Origin: Actinomycetota bacterium
Lineage (GTDB): Bacteria; Actinomycetota; Actinomycetes; Nanopelagicales; Nanopelagicaceae
NCBI GenBank assembly: GCA_009705075.1
Contig: WLCY01000005.1
Coordinates: forward strand, 1-9,937
Length of the DNA: 9,937 nt
Reading direction: 5' to 3'
Part shown: in pieces, positions 1 through 6,322 of the stretch
Numbering within the stretch: position 1 is the first letter of the stretch
Layout: each line of letters begins with the position of its first letter
The notes under the pieces: model-generated
What the model saw: the letters and a program-made list of their open reading frames with translations, nothing else
Told to the model about the DNA's origin: nothing
The model's database searches: none
Made by a program: the position numbers and the translations under genes

Positions 1-2
1 CA

Positions 3-380
3 CATGGTGAGCATTCATACACCAGATGGGATTTCCAAGAGATTATTGAGAAAGGCGCAGCACATATTCTCCAACCAGATGTTAACCGCGTTGGTGGAAT
101 TACCGAGGCCCGAAAGATTTGGGCTATGGCTGCAGCTAAAGATCTCCCAATCGTGCCACACGGCAACGACCTTCACAATCTCCACTTGGTCTTCTCGCAA
201 GTTAATACGCCTTACACCGAATACTTCCCACAAGTTTCAGAGGGCGGATACTCACACTTCTGGAATTTATTCGAAGGCAATCCAATTGCAAAGGATGGAA
301 AAATTGCGATTAGCGATAAGCCGGGACTCGGATACACACTTGATAAAAGCGTGTTAGCTACATTGGCTTTAAAGGAATAG
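3..380 (+). CDS. Enolase-superfamily sugar-acid dehydratase, L-rhamnonate dehydratase-like (5'-truncated by window edge)
   Basis: Only the last 125 residues are present; the reading frame is open to the left edge. Seen: a GEH motif at fragment residues 2-4, whose Glu fits the third Mg ligand of the mandelate racemase subgroup. QPDVNRVGG follows with Asp at 26, then VPHG with His at 53. The 27-residue spacing suits the Asp-His catalytic dyad of the superfamily. The tail (NTPYTEY around 69-75, then SDKPGLGY at 104-111) resembles the C-terminus of L-rhamnonate dehydratase (RhmD), which dehydrates L-rhamnonate to 2-keto-3-deoxy-L-rhamnonate in the cytoplasm. The stop lies 7 bases before the lactonase start, so the two are probably co-transcribed. 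L-fuconate, L-lyxonate or another acid sugar is equally possible. The N-terminal capping domain that sets specificity is outside the window. Confidence 0.88.
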   Translation, partial: HGEHSYTRWDFQEIIEKGAAHILQPDVNRVGGITEARKIWAMAAAKDLPIVPHGNDLHNLHLVFSQVNTPYTEYFPQVSEGGYSHFWNLFEGNPIAKDGKIAISDKPGLGYTLDKSVLATLALKE

Positions 381-387
381 ACGCTAG

Positions 388-1263
388 TTGCTAAAAATAG
401 TCGATACTCATATTCATCTATTTGACCTCACGCATAAGAACCTTCTTTGGTCATGGCTAATGCCAGGTGCTGAAGAAGGCCGTCTTGGAAATATTGATGG
501 CATGAAATCACTTCGCTATGAGGCAGAGAATTTACTTGCCGAATCGAGGTTCGCAGAAGTAGGGAAGTTTGTTCACATTCAAGCAGCGATAGGTTCAAAG
601 GATCCAGTTCTCGAAACCGAGTGGCTGACGCAAATGTTTGAACGAACTGGCCTACCTGCGGCAATGGTGGGGCATGTCGATCTGACTTTAGATAGCGCCC
701 GGGAAGTAATTGATAGGCACTTGGCTTACGCGAACTTCAGGGGCGTACGTGATTTCGCGATCGAACCGGCTTTAGCCAGTGGAAAGAACCTTAAGGAGTT
801 GGATGGCGCGCTGAGTTACTTGGCCGAGAAGAATTTAGTTCTTGATTTGGATTGCCAATGGCCAAATATGCACCTTGCTGCCGCAATGGCCAGAAGACAT
901 CCAGAACTAAAAATTGTTATAGAACATATAGGTATTCCGATTTCTACCGCCGATGAATATTTTAAAAATTGGAAAATTGGAATGCAAGCATTGGCTGATG
1001 AACCAAATATTTACTGCAAATTATCCGGGGTCGGAATGTTAGACCCACAATTTACGTTGGCAAGCATCAAACCATGGATTGAATATTGCATTTCAGTTTT
1101 TGGTCCTGAACGTTGCATGATTGGCTCAAATTGGCCGCTCGACCGCCTTTTCAGCTCATATGACGCAGTATTTAATATCTATAGGGAGATAATCTCGCAA
1201 TACTCCGCGAATGAGCAACTTGCAATTGCATCCGTGACTGCCGAAGATTTTTACCGAATTTAG
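388..1263 (+). CDS. Amidohydrolase-superfamily sugar lactonase (COG3618; L-fucono/L-rhamnono-lactonase-like)
   Basis: A 291-residue protein, full length for the COG3618/Amidohydro_2 family of cytoplasmic TIM-barrel hydrolases. Family members open aldonolactones (L-fuconolactone, L-rhamnonolactone) to the free acid. Seen: the metal-site start DTHIH at residues 6-10, VHIQ at 62-65 with His63, LDLDCQW at 152-158, IEHIG at 178-182 with His180, IYCKLSG at 208-214 and IGSNWPLD at 245-252. The last motif has Asn248 where many relatives have Asp (GSDWP). The start is TTG; AAAGGA at 371-376 lies 11 bases upstream, and DTHIH begins five residues in, so no better start exists. It follows the RhmD-like gene by 7 bases and would act just before it in the pathway. 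Family is certain; the lactone substrate is inferred from context. Confidence 0.87.
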   Translation: MLKIVDTHIHLFDLTHKNLLWSWLMPGAEEGRLGNIDGMKSLRYEAENLLAESRFAEVGKFVHIQAAIGSKDPVLETEWLTQMFERTGLPAAMVGHVDLTLDSAREVIDRHLAYANFRGVRDFAIEPALASGKNLKELDGALSYLAEKNLVLDLDCQWPNMHLAAAMARRHPELKIVIEHIGIPISTADEYFKNWKIGMQALADEPNIYCKLSGVGMLDPQFTLASIKPWIEYCISVFGPERCMIGSNWPLDRLFSSYDAVFNIYREIISQYSANEQLAIASVTAEDFYRI

Positions 1264-1303
1264 TGAGTGTTTATATCGTGTGTTTTAACTTTCATATTTG
1301 TGA

Positions 1304-1336
1304 ACTTATTTAAAAATATATACTGAAACTTATTTA
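1304..1336 (+). repeat. Direct repeats in the gap before the SDR gene (possible promoter/operator region)
   Basis: ACTTATTTA occurs at 1304-1312 and 1328-1336, start to start 24 bases. The shorter core AACTTA recurs at 1368 and 1385. Between the long copies lies TATACT (1319-1324), a fair -10 box, with TTGTGA at 1298-1303 as a weak -35 at short (15-base) spacing. The gap 1264-1390 is 127 bases and AT-rich, so a separate promoter for SDR-AKR is likely. No hairpin terminator is seen after the lactonase. Confidence 0.4.
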
Positions 1337-1390
1337 GTTTTCCAAGATACCTACGTAAACTTTGGAGAACTTACTTTAGGAGTTAACTTA

Positions 1391-2173
1391 GTGAACTTGG
1401 GAGAAGCAAGAATGAAAGGTTTGCGACCGCTAGAAGGACAGGTTGCGATAGTTGCTGGCGGGGGAAGTGGAATAGGAGCAGCGACTACTAGCCTTCTTGC
1501 ATCCCTGGGAGCGCAAGTCGTTATCTTTGATTTGAACGCTGAAGCTTCTGGAAAAATTGTAAGCCTGATTGAAAATGAGGGAGATAAAGCGCAATTTAGT
1601 CAGGTTGATCTACGCGACATTGAAGCAGTTAATAAGAGTACCGATGATGTCTTTGCAACTTTCAAAAGGATTGACATCTGCATAAATGCAGTAGGAGTTA
1701 CTGGTCCTACGGGCATACCTGCACACGAATTAGATTTAAAAGCTTTCCGCGATACTTTCGACATTAATTTTTTTGGCGCTGTTGCGCTACAGATCGCGGT
1801 TTCAAAATACATGATCAAAGAAAAGTACGGGCGGATAGTTCAGATTTCTTCGATCGCCGGCAAAGAGGGTAATCCCAATATGGCGCCATATTCCTCATCT
1901 AAAGCCGCATTAATCGGGTTAGTGAAATCAAGTGCCAAAGAGCTTGCTAAAAGTGGAATTACAGTAAACGCAATAGCGCCCGCTGTAATACGCACGCCTA
2001 TAAATGACAACACCGATCCAAAAGTTATTGAATATATGCTCTCTCGTATTCCAATGGGGAGAATGGGGGAGACTCAGGAGGCCGCAGAATTGGTAGCCTT
2101 TATTGCTTCACCGGAGTGTTCGTATATAACTGGGTTTGTCTTTGACTTATCTGGCGGTCGCGCAACTTACTAA
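1391..2173 (+). CDS. SDR oxidoreductase, 2-keto-3-deoxy-L-rhamnonate/fuconate dehydrogenase-like
   Basis: Classical short-chain dehydrogenase of 260 residues from the GTG start. Seen: the nucleotide-binding GGGSGIG loop at 23-29, Asp47 at the end of the second strand (favours NAD over NADP), VDLRD at 72-76, INAVG at 98-102, catalytic Ser154, Tyr167 and Lys171 (YSSSK), and a C-terminal LSGG at 253-256. The IAGKEGNPN stretch before the catalytic Tyr recalls the 2-keto-3-deoxy-L-rhamnonate 4-dehydrogenases of the non-phosphorylative rhamnose route. That fits its lactonase and dehydratase neighbours. The start is ambiguous: GTG 1391 has TAGGAG 8 bases upstream, and in-frame ATG 1412 has GGGAG 8 bases upstream and also keeps the whole domain. 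L-fucose/L-rhamnose 1-dehydrogenase or a generic 3-oxoacyl-ACP-reductase-like SDR are alternatives. Confidence 0.85.
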   Translation: MNLGEARMKGLRPLEGQVAIVAGGGSGIGAATTSLLASLGAQVVIFDLNAEASGKIVSLIENEGDKAQFSQVDLRDIEAVNKSTDDVFATFKRIDICINAVGVTGPTGIPAHELDLKAFRDTFDINFFGAVALQIAVSKYMIKEKYGRIVQISSIAGKEGNPNMAPYSSSKAALIGLVKSSAKELAKSGITVNAIAPAVIRTPINDNTDPKVIEYMLSRIPMGRMGETQEAAELVAFIASPECSYITGFVFDLSGGRATY

Positions 2174-2190
2174 TTGAGGTTTGGATTTAG

Positions 2191-3171
2191 ATGAATAAGC
2201 GGAAACTAGGAGCAAATCTAGAGGTCTCAGAGTTGGGCTTGGGCTGTATGGGGATGAGTGATTTCTATGGTCCACGCGAAGACTCCAAATCAATCAAAAC
2301 AATTCAGAGGGCAATTGCGTTAGGTGTTAATTTTTTTGACTCAGCGGATATGTATGGTCCCTTCACTAACGAGGTACTACTCGGAAGCGCAATCAAAGGT
2401 CGGAGAGATAAGTTAATAATCGCTACCAAGTTCGGAAACGAAAGAGATGCACAAGGCGGATGGCATGGCATTAATGGAAAACCTGATTATGTCCGTAAAG
2501 CTTGCGATGCCTCACTTTCAAGGCTCGGAATCGATCGGATAGACCTCTACTATCAACACCGAGTAGATAAAACGATTCCTATTGAAGAAACATGGGGAGC
2601 GATGAAGGAACTTGTTGTCGCTGGAAAAGTTGCTCATCTTGGAATATGCGAGGCTTCACCGTCATCAATCCGAAGAGCAAACGATGTTCACCCAATTTCT
2701 GCAATTCAATCAGAGTGGTCAATTTGGACAAGAGATCCTGAGAAAAATGGCGTTTTAGATGTTGCAAGAGAGTTAGGTATTGGTTTTGTCGCATACTCAC
2801 CACTTGGGCGCGGATTCCTAACGGGAAGATTTAGCACGTTTGATAGTTTCGATCTAGATGATGTACGTCGTAAATATCCAAGATTCCAAGCGGAGAATTA
2901 CTCACAGAATTTTAAGATTGTTCAGGGGCTATCAGAAATTGCGAATAGCAAAGGAGCGAGTGTTGCCCAAATTGCTATTGCCTGGCTTTTACAACAAGGC
3001 AAAGATATTGTGACAATTCCAGGAACTAGAAGTATTAAAAGACTTGAGGAGAATTTATCCGCCACCGAAGTGTTTCTAACTCCAGAGGATTTGGCAAAAA
3101 TAGAATTGATTGCGCCATTCGGCATCGCTGTCGGGGATCGATATCCAGATATGTCAACGATTGATGTTTAA
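2191..3171 (+). CDS. Aldo/keto reductase, possible sugar dehydrogenase
   Basis: A 326-residue cytoplasmic TIM-barrel oxidoreductase using NAD(P)(H), usual length for the family. Seen: the KLG start followed by LGLGCMGMS at 16-24, the family signature around FFDSADMYG at 48-56, and the catalytic tetrad Asp50, Tyr55, Lys80 (IATK) and His123 (YYQH). AYSPLGRG lies at 201-208 and the C-terminal cofactor segment [13 protein letters not shown] at 276-288. The ATG has GAGG at 2176-2179 eleven bases upstream, and the SDR stop is 17 bases away, so the two probably form one transcript. Known AKRs oxidise L-fucose or related sugars at C1, so it may supply the first step of this pathway. Equally it may reduce an aldehyde or keto product such as lactaldehyde. 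Sequence alone does not decide. Confidence 0.9.
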   Translation: MNKRKLGANLEVSELGLGCMGMSDFYGPREDSKSIKTIQRAIALGVNFFDSADMYGPFTNEVLLGSAIKGRRDKLIIATKFGNERDAQGGWHGINGKPDYVRKACDASLSRLGIDRIDLYYQHRVDKTIPIEETWGAMKELVVAGKVAHLGICEASPSSIRRANDVHPISAIQSEWSIWTRDPEKNGVLDVARELGIGFVAYSPLGRGFLTGRFSTFDSFDLDDVRRKYPRFQAENYSQNFKIVQGLSEIANSKGASVAQIAIAWLLQQGKDIVTIPGTRSIKRLEENLSATEVFLTPEDLAKIELIAPFGIAVGDRYPDMSTIDV

Positions 3172-3194
3172 CTAAATAAATCTTGAAGTAAGAA

Positions 3195-4400
3195 TTATTC
3201 CGAAGTTCTAATAACTACTTCTGGACTAGTAAAGAGCCAATCTTTTAAGATAACTCCATGTCCTGGTTCTTGGCGGGCACTTATTTTGCCGCCCTTTATC
3301 ACAGGGATTCCTTCAGTGAATTCGTCATACCAAGAATATATAAATGCCCGACAAGTTTCTTGAAGAAAACCATTTGGCTGAGAGAGAGAAAAATGAGTTG
3401 AAGTCGCTAATGAAACCGGACCAGTGCAATCATGTGGAGCAATTGGAATTGCAAAAGTATCGGCGAGTGAGGCCATTTTTCTAGCCTCCGTTAAGCCACC
3501 TGTCCATTGGATATCAAGTGTTAGGTAATCAATTACACCACCCTGAAGAAGTGGTAAAACTTCACGCCTTCCGACTGATGTCTCACCAAGTGCAATTCTC
3601 ATTCCGGTATTTGATCTAAGGATATTTATTGCATCAACAGAATCTGGTCGCAATGGATCTTCAATCCAGTAAGGCGAGAATTCATCTAAAGAATTCATAA
3701 TTATTTCAGCGGAAGGTCGATTCCAAAGGGCATGTAATTCGATCATTAAATTCATATCCATGCCAACTTCATCGCGGATATCTGAAACAATTTTTAGCCC
3801 TGATTCAAGTTCAGATTTGGAGATATGTGTTCCCTTTGTTCGCTCAGCAGCGAAATCAAAGGGCCAAATCTTCATTCCCTTTATTCCTGAATCCAAAAGA
3901 TCTCTTGCTAGCTCTTTTGGGCGATGCAGGAATCCGTTTAAATCGTCATATTTAGGCTTCTCGTTATCTTCAAGACCCCAGTTTTTAGGAGATTGACTTG
4001 CCGTTTTACTCATATAACCAGTGCCGGCACAAGTGTTGTAGACATCGATTTCGCTATGCACCTGCCCACCTAATAATTCGGAGAGCGGTGAATTCTTTCT
4101 TTTACCCCACAAGTCCCAGAGTGCAATGTCTAGACCGCCGATTGCCCTCACCTCTATTCCGCCTCCTTGGAAGCCAACATACGGTCTTAAAATAAAATTC
4201 ATTAGCTCTGGATTTAATAGTGGAGTATTCAAAATTATCGGGGCGGCAATTGTGTGGATGTATTCTTCGATAACACTCTGACTGAAAAAAGTCTCACCAA
4301 GGCCAACATTTCCCTCGTCGTCATGTAGTTGAATCCAAAGCGATGATGGATGGGAGAGTGGCCTTATTGTCTCCACTTTAGTAATTTTCATTCCGTTCAA
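3195..4400 (-). CDS. Mandelate racemase/muconate lactonizing-type enolase-superfamily enzyme, probable acid-sugar dehydratase
   Basis: 401 residues from a TTG start, full length for the family. Numbering from that TTG: Mg ligands Glu221 (in ELHALW), Glu247 (IEDPL) and Glu273 (GETSVG) are spaced 26 and 26, as in mandelate racemase. Lys177 sits in GMKIWPF. His223 follows the first ligand as E-x-H, matching the D-x-H of galactonate and mannonate dehydratases. Asp296 (LDIQW) and His323 (APHDCTGP) are 27 apart, as expected for the dyad. It is therefore likely an active acid-sugar dehydratase; substrate unknown. Start: TTG 4400 has GGGAG six bases upstream; ATG 4391, three codons later, has none well placed. 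The frame stays open to 4538, but that extension runs into LysE and lacks family sequence. It is a different subgroup from the enzyme at the left edge. Confidence 0.9.
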   Translation of the reverse strand: MNGMKITKVETIRPLSHPSSLWIQLHDDEGNVGLGETFFSQSVIEEYIHTIAAPIILNTPLLNPELMNFILRPYVGFQGGGIEVRAIGGLDIALWDLWGKRKNSPLSELLGGQVHSEIDVYNTCAGTGYMSKTASQSPKNWGLEDNEKPKYDDLNGFLHRPKELARDLLDSGIKGMKIWPFDFAAERTKGTHISKSELESGLKIVSDIRDEVGMDMNLMIELHALWNRPSAEIIMNSLDEFSPYWIEDPLRPDSVDAINILRSNTGMRIALGETSVGRREVLPLLQGGVIDYLTLDIQWTGGLTEARKMASLADTFAIPIAPHDCTGPVSLATSTHFSLSQPNGFLQETCRAFIYSWYDEFTEGIPVIKGGKISARQEPGHGVILKDWLFTSPEVVIRTSE

Positions 4401-4406
4401 AATAAG

Positions 4407-4411
4407 CTCCC
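4407..4411 (-). promoter_or_regulatory. Ribosome binding site deciding a TTG start
   Basis: On the minus strand GGGAG (within AGAGGGAG) lies six bases before TTG 4400 and fifteen before ATG 4391. This spacing favours TTG as the start of the enolase-superfamily gene. It lies in the 29-base gap after the LysE stop. Confidence 0.6.
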
Positions 4412-4429
4412 TCTTACTATTTGGGTGCG

Positions 4430-5086
4430 TTAACGGCCGCGAATCGCAGAAATTAGTGTAAATACACCAAGAACAATCATAACGATTCCACCAGCCATTC
4501 TCATGCGAATTAGTCGATGAATTTCTGTCGCTAGCCAATTTCTAATGGTTCCAGCCAGTATCCCCCAACCGCCGTCAGAGAAGAAGGCGAATATTGCAAA
4601 AATTGCGCCCATCAATATTAATTGCGATGTTATTTTTCCTGCTTCACGATCAACAAATTGCGGCAAAATTGCTGCGAAGAAAACTATTCCCTTTGGGTTT
4701 AGAGCACCAACCCAGTAACCCTCACGCATTGATTTCCATTTCGAAGGTCGTATATCACCTTGATTTGTCATATCACTGGCATGTATCTGACTGTGCTTTA
4801 TCGCAGAGATACCGAGATAAACCAGATATCCACCACCCAATACTTGAACACCCGTGAATGCCAAATCTGATCTCTGTAAAACTGGACCAAGTCCAACGGC
4901 AACAACAACTGATAGCGAGAAAGCGCCCATAACATTGCCAGCCACAGTTGCAATAGCCGTAGCGCGACCCCAGGCTATTGCTCGTGCAATCACGAATAGA
5001 ACAGATGGCCCTGGAGCCAAAATAATGATGATTGCAGCTATGCAATATTCCCAAAGCCGAGATGGAATTACTACAAAAGAATTCAT
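4430..5086 (-). CDS. LysE/RhtB-family amino-acid or metabolite exporter
   Basis: 218 residues from ATG 5086, matching the usual 205-220 of this six-span inner-membrane exporter family (amino acids, homoserine lactones and related small metabolites). Seen: a first hydrophobic span with the hallmark LAPGPSVLFV at 23-32, hydrophobic segments near 43-68 and 76-96, WVGALNPKG at 125-133, and hydrophobic spans near 153-180 and 196-215. The frame remains open to a GTG at 5155, but those 23 extra residues are charged, translate the terminator hairpin of the upstream gene, and are not family-like. No ribosome site precedes ATG 5086. A TATGCT box ends seven bases before it, suggesting a leaderless mRNA. 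The enolase-superfamily gene starts 29 bases downstream, so they are probably co-transcribed. The substrate is not predictable. Confidence 0.88.
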   Translation of the reverse strand: MNSFVVIPSRLWEYCIAAIIIILAPGPSVLFVIARAIAWGRATAIATVAGNVMGAFSLSVVVAVGLGPVLQRSDLAFTGVQVLGGGYLVYLGISAIKHSQIHASDMTNQGDIRPSKWKSMREGYWVGALNPKGIVFFAAILPQFVDREAGKITSQLILMGAIFAIFAFFSDGGWGILAGTIRNWLATEIHRLIRMRMAGGIVMIVLGVFTLISAIRGR

Positions 5087-5092
5087 TGCGTG

Positions 5093-5098
5093 AGCATA
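5093..5098 (-). promoter_or_regulatory. Candidate -10 box for a leaderless LysE transcript
   Basis: Minus-strand TATGCT fits the TANNNT pattern of actinobacterial -10 boxes. It is followed by six bases and then ATG 5086, so transcription could begin at or next to the start codon. No Shine-Dalgarno sequence and no convincing -35 are visible. It lies just beyond the intrinsic terminator, as a new promoter would. Confidence 0.4.
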
Positions 5099-5110
5099 CC
5101 GAACCGGTAA

Positions 5111-5148
5111 ATCTAAAAGGCCCCGTTCTCTTTCGAGTTCGGGGCCTT
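5111..5148 (-). terminator. Rho-independent terminator after the two-span membrane protein gene
   Basis: On the minus strand a perfect 9-bp stem (AAGGCCCCG with CGGGGCCTT, at 5140-5148 and 5117-5125) encloses an AA/AA internal loop. Inside that is CTC-GAAA-GAG, a 3-bp stem capped by a GAAA tetraloop. The 3' arm runs into CCTTTTAGATTT, a short U-rich tract. It sits 47 bases after the stop of the gene ending at 5195 and separates that gene from LysE. Confidence 0.85.
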
Positions 5149-5194
5149 CCCTCACGGAGAGATGAGGTCTCTGTTGGGGTCTCTAGCTAGATAT

Positions 5195-5776
5195 TTAGAT
5201 AACTGAATCAGTGTCGACTCTACGAAGGTGTGCGAAACCAAGCAGTGCCAGGATCAAGAAGAGTAAGCCACCGGCAAAAGTTACATAGCTTGCAACAATT
5301 GCGATATCACCGAGCATTCCAAATGCGTAAGCATTAAGAAGCATTCCTCGAAGTGCTTGGCCCTTGAATACAGTTTCAACTGTTGCTGCGGCTTGCTTTG
5401 ACTTAGCTTGCAGCTCAGCGTTTGTTGGATCAGCTGCTAGAGCGCCAGCTGCTACCCGATTTTCAGTTGATGCAGCGGCATAGGTAGGCATGGCAGATAA
5501 GTGGAAGCCAATGTAATGATCGGCATACATCTGGGCTTGCTTACCTGTCGTCATTACTTTATCTGCGTTATCTACAAAGAATTTCTTTACATCTGCAGAT
5601 GCTTTTGGATCGCCATTATCGGCTGGAATAGTAATCGCCTGTGGTTTCAATTGAGTAGCAACTTGTTCCGCTGCAAAATTTCCACCGAACTGCAAAATAC
5701 CTCCCAGGACAATTAAGAATCCCGCAAGAAGCAGACCGATTACACTCGCGATTTTATCGAACGATTTTCTATTCAT
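5195..5776 (-). CDS. Two-span actinobacterial membrane protein of unknown function
   Basis: 193 residues with no recognised catalytic motif. Seen: a short basic N-terminus (MNRKSFDK), hydrophobic span 10-30, an Ala-rich hydrophilic middle of about 125 residues, span 157-181, and a basic C-terminal FAHLRR. By the positive-inside rule both ends are cytoplasmic and the middle is outside. The middle carries TTGKQAQMYADHYIGFHL at 76-93 and GQALRGMLLNAYAFG at 139-153. I associate this pattern from memory with conserved hypothetical membrane proteins of Actinobacteria; some relatives carry unreliable names such as ring-opening dioxygenase, which nothing here supports. ATG 5776 has a purine-rich AGAGAAG close upstream. 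It is a single-gene unit ended by the hairpin at 5111-5148. Role unknown. Confidence 0.85.
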   Translation of the reverse strand: MNRKSFDKIASVIGLLLAGFLIVLGGILQFGGNFAAEQVATQLKPQAITIPADNGDPKASADVKKFFVDNADKVMTTGKQAQMYADHYIGFHLSAMPTYAAASTENRVAAGALAADPTNAELQAKSKQAAATVETVFKGQALRGMLLNAYAFGMLGDIAIVASYVTFAGGLLFLILALLGFAHLRRVDTDSVI

Positions 5777-5882
5777 TTTCTTCTCTTTCTATTCTCTCCG
5801 GAAATTTAGATATAGAACCTGGAGAAGTTTTATATCGCCATTAGTTTGGAGTACTTGAAAGAGTGTTGCTTACAAAAGTGCA

Positions 5883-5920
5883 AGTGCTAGCCCCATACTT
5901 TTTCGAGTGAGTGCTAGCCC
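5883..5920. repeat. Pair of 11-bp direct repeats between two minus-strand genes
   Basis: AGTGCTAGCCC occurs at 5883-5893 and again at 5910-5920, start to start 27 bases. Each contains the palindrome GCTAGC. The 162-base gap 5777-5938 holding them is upstream of the two-span membrane protein gene and downstream of the LuxR-type gene. I see no ORF or clear hairpin there. A regulator-binding role is only a guess. Confidence 0.5.
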
Positions 5921-5938
5921 TTGGAGGATGAATAAATT

Positions 5939-6253
5939 TTAGTCTACGTGCTTATCGCAATATCTATTGCCATCTGGACCGACAATACTATGAGAGCATT
6001 CTAAATTTAACTTATCGAAAGATCCATCACCGAAATGTGCCCGATAGGCCAAGGCAAGTAGAACTCGAATATTTGTATCGCCATCTGATTTAATTCCAAA
6101 TGCTCGAGCCATTCTGGAAACTGTATTTTCAATAACTTTCTCACTGTGTGCAGTCTCTCTAGCGATTGCTGAGTTAGAAAGGCCATCGCAGAGATGACCT
6201 GCAACTAAGTGTTCGAACGGGGTTAGATCTCGAGTCATGATTCTGATATCCAT
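5939..6253 (-). CDS. Small free-standing LuxR/GerE-type HTH regulator with Cys/His tail
   Basis: 104 residues. Residues 10-75 form a LuxR-type DNA-binding domain: LTPFEHLVAGHLCDGLSN (10-27) is the first helix and turn. IARETAHSEKVIENTVSRM (30-48) covers the recognition region, and the closing helix runs to about 74. There is no receiver, PAS or ligand domain, so any signal input must come from elsewhere or from the tail. The tail is unusual: Cys86-Ser-His88 and Cys99-Asp-Lys-His102 flank a GPDGNRY stretch and could bind zinc or sense redox state (inference). ATG 6253 has GGAGAGGG about 12 bases upstream; in-frame ATG 6238 lacks a ribosome site. It diverges from the crotonase gene across 75 bases, so it may control that gene. 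Confidence 0.82.
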   Translation of the reverse strand: MDIRIMTRDLTPFEHLVAGHLCDGLSNSAIARETAHSEKVIENTVSRMARAFGIKSDGDTNIRVLLALAYRAHFGDGSFDKLNLECSHSIVGPDGNRYCDKHVD

Positions 6254-6316
6254 AATTAGATTACCAAGCCCTCTCCGACTTTTGAAAATGTTCTAGTAAT
6301 TCCTCATTCTCCACCA

Positions 6317-6322
6317 TAAACT
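6317..6322 (+). promoter_or_regulatory. Candidate -10 box for a leaderless crotonase transcript
   Basis: TAAACT fits TANNNT and is followed by six bases and then ATG 6329. No Shine-Dalgarno sequence precedes the ATG, and the region is pyrimidine-rich. The layout matches the TATGCT box before LysE exactly. No good -35 was found. Confidence 0.4.

Noticed and set aside
3172..3194. Bidirectional terminator between the convergent AKR and enolase-superfamily genes
   Set aside because: The 23-base gap is AT-rich with no inverted repeat able to form a stable stem.
4401..4538. In-frame N-terminal extension of the enolase-superfamily gene into LysE
   Set aside because: It overlaps a well-supported gene, has no ribosome site at its first Met, and its Trp/Cys/Asn-rich sequence does not belong to the family. 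TTG 4400 has a proper ribosome site.
5087..5155. 23-residue N-terminal extension of LysE from GTG 5155
   Set aside because: It would translate the intrinsic terminator of the preceding gene, and the charged sequence is absent from the LysE family's usual start just before the first span.
5150..5184. Small hairpins (AGAGA-TGAGG-TCTCT; CCTCA/TGAGG) and a GGTCTCT direct repeat
   Set aside because: Five-base stems that exclude one another, next to a far stronger terminator. Not enough to call a separate element.
5883..5920. CIRCE/HrcA operator
   Set aside because: CIRCE needs TTAGCACTC and GAGTGCTAA in inverted orientation with nine bases between. Here both copies point the same way and no chaperone gene is nearby.
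5928..5942. Four-codon mini-ORF (ATG AAT AAA TTT TAG) beside GGAGG
   Set aside because: The GGAGG abuts the ATG with no spacing, and the stop lies in the antisense end of the LuxR-type gene, so it is most likely chance.
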